Positions 13,670 through 27,887 of a stretch of DNA of 64,000 bases are shown here, in pieces. How positions within the stretch are numbered: the stretch's first letter is position 1; each line of letters starts with the position of its first letter. The position numbers were made by a program, and so were the translations under genes. Source of the stretch: Taenia hydatigena (taxonomy: Eukaryota; Platyhelminthes; Cestoda; Cyclophyllidea; Taeniidae); assembly GCA_036345935.2 (NCBI GenBank), contig JADWOT020000002.1:17731254-17795253 (forward strand). The letters run 5' to 3'. The notes under the pieces were generated by a model that ran no database searches, was not told the origin of the DNA, and saw only the letters and a list, made by a program, of their open reading frames with translations.

Positions 13670-16600
13670 GTAAAGTTTATGGTGGTAGGAATTGACAATG
13701 GGTGCTTTAAAGGACAGCATAATGAGTGAAGCATCTCGAGGCTTCCTCGAAGGCGAAAGAAGTTACAATGCTAAGACGAAATTTAAATATTCAAAGAGCA
13801 GAGGGAAGGGACTGCTGACGTGGTCAGGAGGCCAGACCACCCGACTAGAGCCGAAACCGGCAATCAAACAAAGTATTACAATGGCATCTTACAATGCATT
13901 GACGTTCACTTATTGTGCCACAGAATTTAATTTGGTTATACACAGTAAGCAATGCAGTCGGATGCACTGATTCCGAAGATGCCACGCTTTACCTACCATT
14001 TCCTCACGTCCATATACGCAGGAGTAGGATCCCAAAATGAGAACATGTATTGGGTCACAGAGTTGCCACTTAGTACACACGAATGCACGCCTTGTGTACA
14101 AATAATGTTAATATTCAGCAAAGCATGAACATCGTGATGGTGTTGAGCACAAGGTATCAGATTTATTTTCTTTACCAACCAATTCTTTATTTTAATGTTC
14201 TACTTTAAATGATCCACATGCGCTAGACATGCGTCACTGCCCAGAGCACTACGCAGATGCCACTTAACAAACATCATTCATCCTGCATGCCACTTTCACC
14301 AATCACTACCTTATGATCCCACATGTTATTGTACGCCTCCTTTCCGGTCCTGCACGCATTTACACAACAACTTCGAATGAAACCCTAACTTTAGTCGTGT
14401 TTGTTAGTAGGAATGTAGTCTCTTTAGAAGAACGTTCAGGGAGACCGTAACGTTTCGTTTTGCGGCAAAATTAGGTGAAATACTATTCAAAACTGCCTCT
14501 TGTAATAAAGAAATCAAATTGACAGATTAGACTCGAAAAGAATTGTCGTTTTGGACAGATGTGTTCTTGACTTTGTGTCTGGATTCAGTACATTCATCAA
14601 TGCAAACAGGAGGCGATCTCTGATGCCGTCTTGTTGAATGTTTAGTTGCAGTAAAGCGCATGAGGATTTATTAGTGATAAGGAGTGAGGATACATGTATA
14701 GTGCTTCAGCGCTTCAGCATATTTGGATGAAGAGAAAATGATTCTCGATAATCACAATATGGGATATCATAAATGCCTCACCCACAACAAACCAAATCGA
14801 GGCATCGCATAGTTGCTTGTCGTACAAGTGACTCCTGACATGGAACGGATGCGCCTTTTAAAGCTTCTCTTGAAGAATTTTGCAGAGGCGACTTGCGATG
14901 CACAGTTACTAGTCAAATGAATTATCTGTGAGTTCTAAAGAATAAAGAAGTTACCCCGTTGATCAACTTTGAGAATGGACTATGGGAAGACTTGGCAACA
15001 CTGAAGTTACTTGGAGTCAACCCATTTCTATCTGCATCAACCAGAGTATTTTTGGTTCTTATATCGCGGTGGACAATATGACTTACGTGGCAATACTACA
15101 AGGCTTGCGACATTTAGTGCACGGGTATCCAGTTTTGAGGTAACTCAAAGTTGGATCCTACGTTGACAGTGTTTGCATAAAAAGCAGTGCCTTCGTAATA
15201 ACATTCCACCAACTACCGTCTCAGATCCATAGACATTTACACAGCAAACTAAAGGCAATAAAATTCTCTTAGAAGTGCATTTTTTATCTGACCCTATTTA
15301 AAAGAACCTCTTCACCTGACCAATCTAGGTAAAATCAACAAATAGCATTAAGTTCTCCTGACTTCTGATTGCGACATTTGCAAACAATTACATTGACGCT
15401 AAGAAAAATGCAATGAACACCGCATTGTCAACTCTTTGACAATTTCGTGGAGTGTGTAAAGAGAGAGCGACAACATAGTCCGGCAGCTCAAAATTTGTGA
15501 TTGTTCCATGGCATGTCGTCAGTGTACAGCTAGTTAATCATCTTTAAACCCCACTAGATTAGTTCCTTGATTGTTTAGAAACAAAATTTCTGCATAAGTC
15601 ATACTGGCAATGCGAATGACATTCTGCATAAGCTAATCAGCTATTAAAACTCAATTGGACACGCACAGCCTACTAACATTGATTAAACACTTGCATATGG
15701 GGATCTCTCCATTCTCCTCCTCCTTTCTGCAACTTGCCCCAGAACGAGAGGTCTGACTGCTCTAAGAAATTTTTATTGACTTTGACAAAACAGTGGACCG
15801 ATAGTGTGTTGGTAAAGGGTTGTAGGGGGACCTCTGTCAGCATTACAGAATCAAGCTACTCCTCACCTCATATCATCTAAGCATCGCCAACTTTGAAACT
15901 GTTTAAAACATGTACATCGACTTGAAGCTTGGAGGTTATTTTCAAGGTTGCACATCCTCGTATTCCTGCACGGACATTGCAACTGGCCATCCATGTAACC
16001 ATCCATCCGCTCATCCTACATGACGTCTGCACATCAGGCTAGATGTGAAATGATAAATTTGTGGTCTAATTTTGTTAAACAATATGCGGTGAAATTAAGA
16101 ATTTAGTGGTACGGACATGACTACCTTGCTAAACTTATTCAAGTGCACATGTCAAATTTCTTCACTTAGTATTTCGTCGACAATTCACACTCATGTGAGC
16201 ATTAACATTTTATTTGATGTAAAGGCGGGTGAGGCAAAACTGACTGAAAACACTCTTGCTTACACATCCATTTGGGTCCAACTACAGTTCTCAACAGTCC
16301 ACTGCCTAGACCATTTCTAATATGATAAGATTTATTCCCTGTCAGCATCCCAAACGCCACAATGCATGAGACGTAATTCGCCTATGAACCCAAAATTAGC
16401 GAACTTTCCTCAAACGCGCTCTGCCGACTCATTAGTTGAGCCAGTCCCTGCTCCCCATAGCGGGCTTTTTAAACATCAGGCCTGTTTGCAAAGCATTCCC
16501 CATTTCATGCTGCAATATGGAGACGATTTTAAAGCATTGGCACTATCTCTACAGCTCGTGCACTTCTATTACTGGGACAAACATACCTCCTTCTTCTTCA

Positions 16601-16741
16601 CCTCGCACATCACTATCTCCAAAACCCTCGCCTTCTCATCACCTCCTTCTCCGTACTCCCAACTTTAAGCCCTTTCCACCACACGCCGCACACACCATCT
16701 CCTTGTAGCAACATTCATCAAGATATGTGTGTTTGTGTGCA
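13670..16741. other. intergenic, no supported gene
   Basis: No open frame with recognisable protein features, no repeat copy within the window and no RNA gene was seen on either strand. This stretch is the 3' flank of the VAL gene. Confidence 0.55.
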
Positions 16742-16747
16742 TTTATT
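16742..16747 (-). promoter_or_regulatory. poly(A) signal AATAAA of the VAL gene
   Basis: TTTATT on the plus strand gives AATAAA on the minus strand, about 160 nt after the VAL stop codon, with no better candidate between them. Confidence 0.6.
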
Positions 16748-16905
16748 CTGCCGAAAAGAATGAGTAAAAAATGAAGAAAACATACTTGAGAGGTGACAGG
16801 GTTACAAGGGTGGAAAGGTGGAGAAGTGTAGCAAGAGTGCTTGGAGAGATGGCGACTAATTTGCAGCACATAATTTTGGTCGCAACCAGTACATGCGGTA
16901 CACAC

Positions 16906-18021
16906 CTAGTCCTTATATACCACACAGGCTGGAACAGCTACTCTTTCGTGATGGCCTTTTCGCTTTTTGACGCATTGGTTGCGGAAACAATCCTGTTTTT
17001 TATGGCATTGGCTGCAGCTGGCTCCTTCCGCATACGGCCGCTGTCCTTTGTGGCCCCCTCTAAAGCAGTGAGCACATAGCAGTGTATCGACAGGCACCTC
17101 ATCAGTCAGACGAAACTAAACTTACCCAGGCTTGTAATCGCAAGCAATCAAGTATTGTGGATTCTGTAAACCAGGTATGATGTTATCACATTGGTGCATT
17201 GCACAGCCCACCTGATTTGTGGTTGCCCAAACCAGCTGTCCATGTGGAGAGAAAGAAGGCATGACAAGACGTACCATCTCGTACTAAACCATTCAATTCC
17301 ACACCATCATGCACATGAATCCACTTGCTTACACCTCTTTTACCCACACAGCATTTCAAGTAGACACTCAGTAGTAAGGAGTGAATGGCTTTGCTGGGTG
17401 GCTTGGATTGCATCCATACTCCATATATCATGAATAGCACACACTTGCACACACACAATTTCCTCACCTGTGTGTAGTGAATACAGGACCCTGTGCAAGA
17501 GTTGTTGTAATAATTGTATTGTTGGGCTTCTTTCTTCCAGGCGCACACGCCTTCAGTAATAGGTGGCTTTATGCCACTGATGACAATGGTATTTTGTGCA
17601 ACTCCTAGGTACGCCGGTGAAAGTGGAGTTTTGAGACTGCACAACCTGGCCCTTAAATCTGCTAGCTTCTCCAATTTTTTAGAATAAGTCTAGGCAAAGA
17701 ACATTTACACGCGAAACGGATTATAGTGTCAACACTTGTCCAGTCGACCGCGAAGGTGTTAGGAAGGGACTTACTATTAGTCGCATATTGCTGGCGGTAG
17801 GCTGCACATTTTCGCGAACCTCCAAATGGGCCTCAAGAAGTTGTGCCTGTTCAGTCTTCGTGGGCAGCTCACACGCCACCATGGCGATGGCAGTGATCAG
17901 GCTGAAGACCACCTTCACAAAGAGACCTGACAAAGCAAAATGTGTGCAGAGCAACAGTCGAGCATGATGATGGTGAGAAATGCTAAGTAATGAACAACTC
18001 ACCATTCCGTGCGCATATCAT
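16906..18021 (-). CDS. venom allergen-like (VAL) CAP/SCP secreted protein, five exons
   Basis: Complete gene: exons 18021-18003, 17926-17775, 17689-17468, 17235-17126 and 17059-16906, with GT..AG introns of 76, 85, 232 and 66 bp. The exons join in phase to 218 codons plus stop. Residues 8-25 (LFVKVVFSLITAIAMVAC) form a signal peptide, so the product should be secreted. The CAP domain follows: LLEAHLEVR (His40), ASNMRLITYS, GVAQN, NSCTGSCIHYTQLVWATT (CAP1, residues about 120-137) and YLIACDYKPGG (CAP2). A Cys-rich tail follows, with GQRPYAEGASCSQC and CFRNQC. The CAP1 motif has Ile where Gly is usual before HYTQ, and Gln replaces Glu in the GEN-like turn. Group 1 VALs with Cys-rich tails are known secreted proteins of flatworms. 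A TATA-like AAATAAATA lies about 40 nt upstream of the ATG. The start is set by the 19-nt first exon; no other gene is adjacent. Confidence 0.95.
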
Positions 18022-18059
18022 CGTGGCTAAGGGACTAGGAGGACGAGATACTCGCACGT

Positions 18060-18068
18060 ATTTATTTG
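18060..18068 (-). promoter_or_regulatory. TATA-like element of the VAL gene
   Basis: AAATAAATA on the minus strand sits about 40 nt 5' of the VAL start codon, the only A/T-rich core at a suitable distance. Confidence 0.4.
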
Positions 18069-18249
18069 TAAATCATGGCGTGGTGTGATATGGTTGGACG
18101 TGGCGTGATAGACAGACGATGGCATCACATTGGTTGAGATAATCCCGTCACTCATGGTCCAGGTCAAGCCAACTTTGAATAACAGATCTGCTGATTGAAG
18201 GGACTCAAGTGTTCTGATGCTGATCATGTAATCCATGGGCACTGCAGTC

Positions 18250-18950
18250 ACGTTTTGCGACTTTCTCGCAGTTCTTGTTCCAGCAGACCATTTCAGTGAC
18301 AGGAGATCAGATTGCAGCGAAATCGAACTTGTGCGAGCATTGTTGTCTTCATGAAAAGATGACAGCGACGGATGATACCCTGCCTCACTCTTTCAAATTT
18401 TATGTTTTGCCAGTTCCTCACCCTTCATGATTGCTCTTCTACTTCACCACACCACAAAGTGTACCACGGTGTACATCATGCACAGACTGTGGACAAGATC
18501 GGTCGTCCATAGCTCTAATAATCGGTCTATGTGGATGCCCACAAATGAAAAATGGAACGAAAGATGAGTACCATCTCTAAAATGTAAGAAAAGTCGGTCA
18601 CACAAATGCAGATTCTCGACCAAATCAAAACACTTTTGTTTTTCTGAGATCGGAAAGTACCTCCAGTAAACCTTCCTCCCTCCTTACTTCACAAATACTT
18701 CACTTCTGTCAATGCTTTTTGGTGGTTTTGTCACAAAGTGTGTCATTGGCATGTGATACCACTGAACGTACTGGCAATGCAATTAAGGGCCCACAAGATG
18801 AGAGGTTTGACAACCTTTCCCTTTGGCCTTTCAGTTTCTTATTCAACTTGCCCCTTATAGGTTATCCAACGCTATCATTTACGCTGGTGCATTCGATGCC
18901 ACTGCAGAGAGCTATTTCTTCAGTTCCCACTAATAAATTGGACCCCCTTA
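18250..18950 (+). repeat. dispersed repeat, copy A
   Basis: Homologous in the same orientation to 46,711-47,730. Matching blocks include the passage around cctgcctcactctttcaaa, the block around cccacaaatgaaaaatggaa, and cttcacaaatactt followed by caatgctttttggtgg. Copy B has about 250 extra bases in the middle. Identity is roughly 75-80% by eye. No common open frame survives, so it looks like a non-autonomous or decayed element, or an old segmental copy. It lies about 230 bp 5' of the VAL start codon and could contribute to its upstream region. Confidence 0.75.
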
Positions 18951-21900
18951 TCTCCTTTAATCAGCCTACGTACAGGCAAGAAAACCACTGAATCACTTCT
19001 TTTATTTTTTTATCTTAGGCAGAAGAAGGTCTGTGAGGGCATCGAGTGGAACACATTAAACTGATTCAACTCTGAATGTGGTGAACAGTAATTATAACCG
19101 TAGAATGCAAGGTTTTATCGTCATTTGCCTGTTATCTTCTTGAGCTTTTAATTGCTAAAATAAAAAAATAGCACAAAAGTGTCACTGTGATGCGAAAATC
19201 AGTTGTGGTGAGGAGGTGAGGGGACGTGCAAGTTGAGACTTCATCGGTGTAGGGATGTTGTGAACAAAGCATCCTTTATTGTCTGCTCAACTGTCTCTCC
19301 ATCCCATAACTCTTAGGATCGCTCAACGAGATATGGATTTACACAATGAGGTCGTGCCTTCGCTCACTAGTATTATGCCAATCTTGCAGTATAAACTGCA
19401 GTCGCTGGTGATTGGCGATGCAGAACGGGTTTAGCACAACGGTCACAAGTCATATAATAGCTATCATAAAGTGATGGCTTAGGCTTTGAGTATATGAACG
19501 AAGACGGTGGGATAGAAGGGGCCGTTGAGCAGAAAACGTTAATAACCAAGGCGAAGTTGCGCGATAGAACACAAAGGCGAACGTATAATTTTGATAAACT
19601 GTGAATCATCGACTTCAAACAAATGATGTCGATGATTCCAAATAATTTGTAAACGAATTATTGTGAAATAATTGGAAGTTATGATAAGGTTTTCATGGGA
19701 AATCACGTTCTTTGGTAAACTTCATCATTGAAAAGCAATTGTATTGCCATCAGCATCTAAAACTCATCAATTTCGTGGTTTTTAGAACTGTTTAAGTTAT
19801 TAATGGCTTACTGATGGAAAGTGAGGGGAGTGAAGGAAACGGACAAGACCAACAGAGAGCAGTGGGGCCATTGTTTTGCGGTGATGACCTCAGCTTGACA
19901 AGTCAAATTGACCAAGACGACTTTGCAGCAGCAGTCATGTTTCACGTACATTGTCAAGGATAGTCAAGAAAATGGACATACCTCGATTTGGATAGTTAAT
20001 GCGGCACGATTATATTTAACAGCGTCGTTTTAAGGCCAAGTCTAACGTCGTATACCTATTAATGACTAACAGCCTCTTCAGTTTTGGCATTGCTTTTGAC
20101 AAAATGGAAAAGGAGTTAGTTACACTTGAATCAGTTGCACCGTTTATTCACCTACAACCGATGGAGGTGCTCAAAAGAACTTGCACCTCTCCTGTTGGTG
20201 TTACTGAAGAGGCGTCTTTCAGTCACTTACGCTTGCCAACACATGATGCGCATAGAACGCACCATTTGTTTGCGGGTCAAATCAAGTGCTCATCATAGGC
20301 ATCATGGCACTCGACATGAAGCACAGAATCAAGTATGAATTATCAATTGACAAGAGACATAGTATAGAGCTGTGAGGCCTTTCTCTAGCGATTATAAACG
20401 TATACCCTTCTTTCAATTTATTCCATGTGGCATTTTACAGGACGGCTTTCAAAGACACTTTCTCGATGCGAGTGATTTTAGATGAAAAGGCACTTTTGGC
20501 TTATTTTGTAAGGTTTTTAATAAAGGACTAATGGTTCTGGAGTGATGCTCAGGAAGGCTACATAATTTGTTGGCATGCTATACGTGAGAGTGAAGCAAAT
20601 GCTTTGCAATTGGCAATGAATGGGATTTTAGCGAGCACTTCAGACAGACACTTGTGCACCAGTGAGGAACCAGCGAATGTGCTTGCAACTGCACAGCCAC
20701 GATGAGGGAAGCACATCTTGTGCATGACTCGGTGAAATATTCAACTCCAAGTTGCGCGGTGTCATTGCGATAATGCAGTTCTTGTGAGTGCGCCAAATCA
20801 AGGAATAATTAATGTCAGTGCTAAATGGACAAAACATGTGGTATCTCTAAAACACACGTCAAATGTGCCGGCATTGAGTTGTGTGAAGATGGAGGGCGCC
20901 CAGCAGTTGCTCACAAACACTTAGAAGTTCATTCGTAAATAATCCTGCTTTACCATATCTAAATACGCTGGTGTACACATCTTTGTTACGGAAAGTGGCT
21001 TGCATTAATTGACACCATCACGACCTTACAATGGGATTATGCAGGCCACTGGTAAACGTCGATCCACTTCACTAATGCTTGTGTGCAGAATGATTGGCTT
21101 AGGTTCTATACTCTCATTTGCCAGCCTGAGATGGTTTTCATGGCATGGAGCACCAGTGGTTCGATGAAGCTAGTGGTGTACTGCTTGACAGCAATGAAGT
21201 GATAGACACGCGTGAAAGCTGAGTGGGAGAGTGCACGAATGAACTGCGATGATCAAGTGTTGAACATCGCAAAGATAGCGCATTACTGTCCTCCTCTGCC
21301 TTCGGTGCTAGGCTGCTAACTGTAGTAGAGTGGATACCGCGTAAGATGTTCTACAAATCGCACTAACGTATAGTACTACTGGGAATGGTTGAATTTCTAT
21401 GAGAGATTAAAGGCTATTTTTCTCAATTCCATCTCGGAATCATGGACAGATGCTATTAACGGATTCGGTTTCATTCTACGCAAAGTGGACTCTTGTGGTG
21501 GCCAAAATTGAAAAAATAAACTTAATGCGCAGAGATGCCACAGTCATGTTTTGGAAATGACAACGTCAATGTTACTGTTGTTACTACTTACGCGATGTAG
21601 ACTCTTAATTCTCAGTTTGGAAATAAGCGATTGTTGGCTGGTCAAAAACCACGAATCCGCTTAAAAGAATCGACAGCACGTTTGCTCTCCCGTGGTAATT
21701 GAGTATTTGTTATGTCTAGTGGTTTAACATGCAACTTTCGTTTAAGCATTATGATATAGTAACTCACAAGTACAGAAGCCAAATAAAAAGGGAGCACAAC
21801 CCTCAAACTGGACTTAGCTTTCTGGGAATTAACAGCGTTTATTGAAACAAAAAAAACTAACATTCCGTAAAAAGCGAAAATGATGGGTGGTTAGTTCAGT

Positions 21901-23230
21901 GAAATGGATTAATGAAAACAGTCACCCCTCTAAAGGCACCAGGCAGTGGAATAATCACCCGTTCAAAAGCTTTGCATCAACCACACGCTATGCTCCAAAC
22001 ATCTCAAAAATGCAAGTGTCTTACTGTTGACAGTCTGCATCGCTCCACATGTTTTTACTCTTTCGCTGCACTAAGTGGTAAGACGTGTTGTAACGATGAA
22101 GAAATGCGTGCATTCTGAAAATGCAATGGAGTGAAGCTGACAGTGCGCTGATTCAATAGTCGTCTTAGAGAAAGTGCCTTGGCCACCACATAGGGACTCC
22201 TTTTCGCAAAGCTTTTAAGACAACTTTCTGGGTTTCATAAATTATTTGCTTTGATTTTTGCTTATCTAAGGAAGTTTCTCTATGAGGTACGCAGTCACTT
22301 TCGCATGTTTCGCCCATGTATTGAAGTTAACTGCGAGTGGACCGAATTAAAAAGTTTGCTATTATTAAAACCCAAACAACCCTCTTTTCTGCCATTAACT
22401 TCGCAAAATACGATTAAATCGAATCCGCTGGAGAAGAAGTGTGATGTGGAGTGCAGCCGTTTGAGAAAATAATAACAAGGCAAATATGACGATGGTGACA
22501 TGCGATATCATCTTTGCCACTTAAGTTTACAAAGTAGCAGTGTACATTTGATAGCGCGAACGATTATGCCCACTTTATCCTTCTCAACTTCATGCTACAA
22601 ATGGTAGTGCTTTGATAGTTCTCTGTGTCATGAATGGTTTCGTACACGCTGATAAAGGTAAGGACTTGATGAGCTGCCGCTCAAAGCATTTGCACCGACG
22701 AGGGTATCTTCTTGCTTTTGGTCGTTACGACTTCGCCATGGGCAATGGTAAAATATCTAGGGTAGCAGACATTTTTACAAATCCTTCATTCGTCTGCATT
22801 GGAACCATGCTCTAAAATGAAGTAAACAAGAGTTTATTAAATTTGCCACTATTTTACTTATGGGAATATCGCAATAACCAAGATGATCATATAGAAATGT
22901 TAAGGGTTTGACTACTTCCATTGGGCAAAGTATTGCATTCTGACCTCCTAAGAAGCCCTATTGTGTCAATTTTAAAAAATAGAAAGTAAGCTTTATGCCT
23001 TTATGCCTTTATGCTTTAAGCCTTCCCTCCACTGAATGCAGCCTTGTAGAAGGAGAAGCGATCGTGGTCTTGTTAGAACTAGTGGGGAAAGTTTGAAGTT
23101 TTATTACAGACTGACCTGTCCTCGATTAAGTAAGGAAACTGCATGGACGTTATCCAAGTTTGTCTGCAACTTGCAAAAGTGAATGCAAGGCTCGTGGGAA
23201 CAGACAGAATTAGGCGAAGAATGATCATCT
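18951..23230. other. intergenic, no supported gene
   Basis: Only short open frames without recognisable features. A small imperfect tandem run of about 8 bp units (ctttatgc, three to four times) lies near 22,990-23,015. Confidence 0.55.
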
Positions 23231-23234
23231 AATC

Positions 23235-23530
23235 GTAGGGTGTAGCATGGTTGGCGGAGGGGACACAGTAGGAGAGCATCGGGTTCGACCGTCTTTTGGG
23301 CATGCGGCGAGTCGAGACCGTACCACCAGCCAGCTGGTATAATTTGTCTTTATGCCACGAAACTTCTTAACCATAATGGGTGGTCAAACCGCGCGCCTAC
23401 ACTGAACGTTTGTCCATCCATGACTCCACGTGGGAGTAGGCCACGGCAAGTCCTTTCTATTAGAGTTCCCTAGTATACTTCTTGTCATGATGACTCACAT
23501 TTTGGTGACATGAAATAAAGTTGTGGACGA
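23235..23530 (+). repeat. possible tRNA-derived SINE-like element
   Basis: TGGCGGAGGGG at 23,252-23,262 fits a polymerase III A box (TRGCNNAGYNGG), and GGTTCGACC at 23,282-23,290 fits most of a B box, 30 bp further on. The patch is more GC-rich than its surroundings and ends near gaaataaagttgtgg. No second copy is visible in the window and no target-site duplication was identified. The call rests on the two boxes and composition alone. Confidence 0.3.
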
Positions 23531-26500
23531 GGGTCCTCTCTTGCTCGCCAATGACAAGGTGGGTTAAGATGCCGCAACACTGAGCCAGGTCAATATGAGT
23601 GATGATACCATCGTCTATTACAGCCAAACACAGACCTTAAAGGGAGTCAGCAAGGCATGGAGCGCTTGGATATGCTTCAGCGTCAAGGATAAAGCAAAGG
23701 ATCACGGGCAGCAATCCAAAACAACTCTTCTATGCTCATATAATAGTTGGACGAGGCGAGGTTTACTGGGGTTGCTACCAGCATAACATATCTTCCGTTG
23801 AGTTCGTCGCCTTCAACCCTCATGCCCTTAAAGCAAGGGGATAAACTTAGTTTTGACACAAGTTTTAGCTTTCCAACCACTCGTTTACATCGGGAAAATT
23901 TGCATTGTCTCCACTACCACATCTGTGTTTGCTAAACGCCTCTCACCCAAAACACATTGCTTTCATTCTGGTATGTTGTACACACCGGTTCAGAGTGTAA
24001 GATACAAAAAAATTGTTGATAGAAATAAGCTTTCCAATACATTTTGATAACCTTTTAACCATCACGTAGTTTTATTTAGAAAGTTGCTTGCCTAACGGAT
24101 AACTTGTAATAGCCAATGTTAAAGACTATCAGTTAGCGAATGCCTTTCTTATAACGCCAGCAAAACAATAAAATCTTAATTTGATTGAATCACTATTTTA
24201 TCAGTCAATAGTTTTGACTGGCTCATTGAAAATGTCATTCCAGCGAAAACTGGGTGTCGCAATCGGAGCGGATAAGAGCTATTGCCTTGACCACTGAAAG
24301 GCCTCGTCATATTTCTCCGTCAGCTTGCAATTTTTTTCCGTCTGGTACTCAATATTCTGTTCATTAAGCGTGCTTTTTTCCCCAGGAGTAACAATGGGTG
24401 CATTTCGTGCCTGTGGAGTAAAAATCCTCTTACAATGCCTTCAACTAACAGTCTTGATCCCCTCAGGTTTGTCGACGGCCACAAGCATCGATCACGACTG
24501 TTCGGAAACGCTATTTGAATTACATTTGCTAGCGTCAACGTGTACATGTCGCACTGGCCATTATGTTCTTCTTAAGACAGGATTTTAATGTGCGCGTGTT
24601 GTGGGAATGGCTAATCTTAATTTGACATCTAACAAAGGAAGAATGACTGCTAACTTTGCCTGTTATGCCTCATCGAATAAAACGCATAAGCCCTCGTTCA
24701 TTCCACCAGTTTCCAAGTGCTCAGTGCAGCGAAGATATCCAGGACGCACTTTTGCCACCATAAAAGTTGCACACCTAATGTTTTGTTTTCGATAAAATAA
24801 GCGAATGCCGCAGTGACAGCTATCTTCTTTATCCATCATGGTTCCACGCAAAGGCAAACTCTCACCTATTTGAAGAAGTTGACGCTTAAATTGATCTATT
24901 AAAATCTTCTTAAGCACCACCAAAAGTCAGCACTCATGTTGAAGAGATAATCAGAGTAAACAGTTTAAATGCTTGCCAGCTACGGAGACAAGATGTGTCG
25001 ATTCCTTAATGTCGCAATGCTCAACGGTGACCCTATGTCTGCCACAGTAAACTTGCAAAATTGCATGTCTCAACTCACAATGACTTCTGTTTGCAGACTT
25101 GGGTATTTATTGTACAACTGAAATAATTCTTACAGACTCCCCACAGATGACGTTCAAAAGAGAACATAATCTCGATGATGTGGAACTTTATCCTTTCCAT
25201 GGTTTTATTATCTTTAGAGTTCTTTGCTTAAGAAAACCTTGATTTTATCGCCTTTGGCAGCGACACATTCCAGGCAAGCTTGACTGTTCCCACATGCCAC
25301 TCTTCTTACGCACTATCCGTTGTAGCATGATTTTTGTCAAATTACGATTCACTGGCTTTAGGTTGGTGTTTAAGGCCCACTATTCTTACTAAAAATGCGT
25401 TTTTACAGTAAGTGCATTAGTCAACTGGTTGTTGGTTATGCTACGCCTACTTGTTTCAATTTTCAGTAGCACACCAGCTCCGTGCCTTTTACAAGAAACG
25501 CTTAGGTAGACTCATTTCTCATGACTTTAAAATGCATACGGGGAACGCATTATTGAGACGGCAGAACTCGAAAGTGGCACTGGGTGCAAACGTGCTGAGA
25601 CCATCTTAAGCTGCAGGCGGCCGTAAGTTGTTTAAAGAATTACCAAAACAGATTGGAATTCTACCAGAGTTTGGTTGGAACTGGATGGTGAACATGAAGT
25701 ATGAATAGTTTCTTCATTTGTTCAAACATCTGGTTATAGCTCGATGTTCCTCTTCACCAAGCTGTTCAAGCTGTTTAAACAAATGAACGAAAATGCGGAA
25801 CGTAATTGTTTGCTTATTTTAAGGAATGTAGGTTTTCAAGCAACTATATCCGAGGCAGATAAGCTCATAATCCAATTTTTTTTAAAGACGTTCCGTTGAG
25901 AAGGGAGGCGATAGGTGTGCGGTGTGTGGGTCCAGAAACAGGGCTCCCAAACAAATTGACACCAGTGTGTGGACCAACCTCGAAGTGACCCACAATTGCC
26001 TCAAGCCCACTGCTGTAGTCGTCACCCAATGCAGACGTCATGTCCTTCTCACTCCCACTAAGCGCGGCACGCAGCCAGCGCTATCGCATTTTGCACCAAT
26101 GGTAGCTGAATCTCGCAGTTCACAATCACATCTCAGTGGTGGTCCTTTGGTTGAGTAATTTCTCCGTAGTGATTCACAGTTGCACCTAGAATTCGAAAAT
26201 CAGGATACGGCAGTACATGGATCATGCAAACATAACAAAGCCGTGCTACTGAAGTAGAGCATGGATGATGTTGCATGAAAATGGAGAGGAGACTGGGATT
26301 GTAAAATAGGAAATGGGAAAGTATTGTGGTGCAATCCGTTTATCTCAGTGGCGAAAGTCTCACCATTGCAACTTTGTGGAGCCAGCTATTTATATAAATC
26401 CTTGATGTGTATATAAACGTCTCGTGGGTGGGATTGTCGCTTCATTTTTGATGTCTACGTGCGTGTAAGCATGCCAACACACCCACGCTGAAGGAATTCG

Positions 26501-27887
26501 GCAAACGTCGGACTTATAATGATGATATGTGAGAAGACCAAAGCATAACTTCACAGAACACGTACTACACACAGACTGATAACCTGCTGGCTGTCGGCTA
26601 GTGAGGGCAGGTGTTCCAACACGTGTAGATAAATCTTTCAACACAAAACGGCAATCTGCATTAAGAAATTGCATCAGAGAATGAGAATTGCAACAATGAC
26701 CTTAAGGGATATGCACGTCTGCTTGAGTTTAACAGCAACGATTTCATGATCATTCACAGAGTTAAGATGATTTTGGACTAAATGTTGGACTTTGGCTAAT
26801 TGACTTGTTCCCAAATTCCCATCCCTCCAAAGCCGGTTTCTCTATAGGCCTACTTCAATTCCTCCAACTTGTCTGGCCACCATCACCCCACATCCTACAT
26901 CTTTCACTGTCTACCTCACTTCCTCTCCAAACACATTAAGTCTTCCTTTTCCCATGAATTGATGCTGATTCAATGTAAGCCATGGAATTCTCATTTGCCC
27001 AGCAGTTGCAGTTTCCTTATGTTACTCTTCGTTGTCTTTATCACTGTCTGGTGTCGAGGGAAGCCTCTCTGATCGGTGGCTGTTTTGTTCTTCTCGAGGA
27101 CAGGTTAAGCAGGACTGCAGCAGTTCTCCAGCTTGGATCTGGAAATGAGTTTCGTGAGAGGCACGTAAAGGTCGAAGTGTTCTCTGACGTCAGTGGTAGA
27201 AGTAAAAGTTGAATTTTGCCTTGTTAAGCCATACAACGGGAGAGGATGAAGCTTTAATGCTATGCTGGAAGGACGATAGCTTTAATGACGCTGCCGTTAG
27301 TGTCGATGGTAGGTAGCCATTAATCTCTTCAGCCTTGGTGCTCACTCGTTTGATTTACGTTGACAGATTTGAAAATACCAATTTTGGTCAGCATTGACTG
27401 CGTTATAGCCGATGCAGAGTGAATATGGTTGGGTTAGAGTGGATTACACCTCCTTCTTCTCGAGGACAAACAACATCCGTCTTATCTTGTGGTGCGTATT
27501 CCCTCACTGTTGCTGTTATTATTACTTCAATTTCTCTTAATAAGCCATTGGATCATTAACAACTTTTTTAGTTAACAAAGTTTGCAGAGATGCTTTCGGT
27601 GTGTTCGATGGTAAAATTTGTTCAACGATTTTCAGTATGAAGTCTCGGTGATGCTGCACTCTGACACCTCGAAACTCTTCGCAAGTAGTAGTAGGCTAAA
27701 GTATTGTAGGCGAGGGGATATGACTAAGGATCATGAAGACTGACAGACTACCGGCATGCTCTTTGGATCGTGACGCAGGGTAGACACACAGACTGCATGA
27801 TCTCAAACCTCCGTGAGTTTGAACACGCAATGAACCACACCGCTACTGTACAGCAGAAGGTAAGTGTACATGTTACTCTCCTCTAGA
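23531..27887. other. intergenic, no supported gene
   Basis: Open frames up to 94 codons occur on both strands without domains. Nothing repeats elsewhere in the window. Confidence 0.55.

Noticed and set aside
17080..17110. CTGATGAG on the minus strand as a hammerhead ribozyme core
   Set aside because: The GAAA half of the core and closing stems are missing, and it lies in the fourth intron of the VAL gene.
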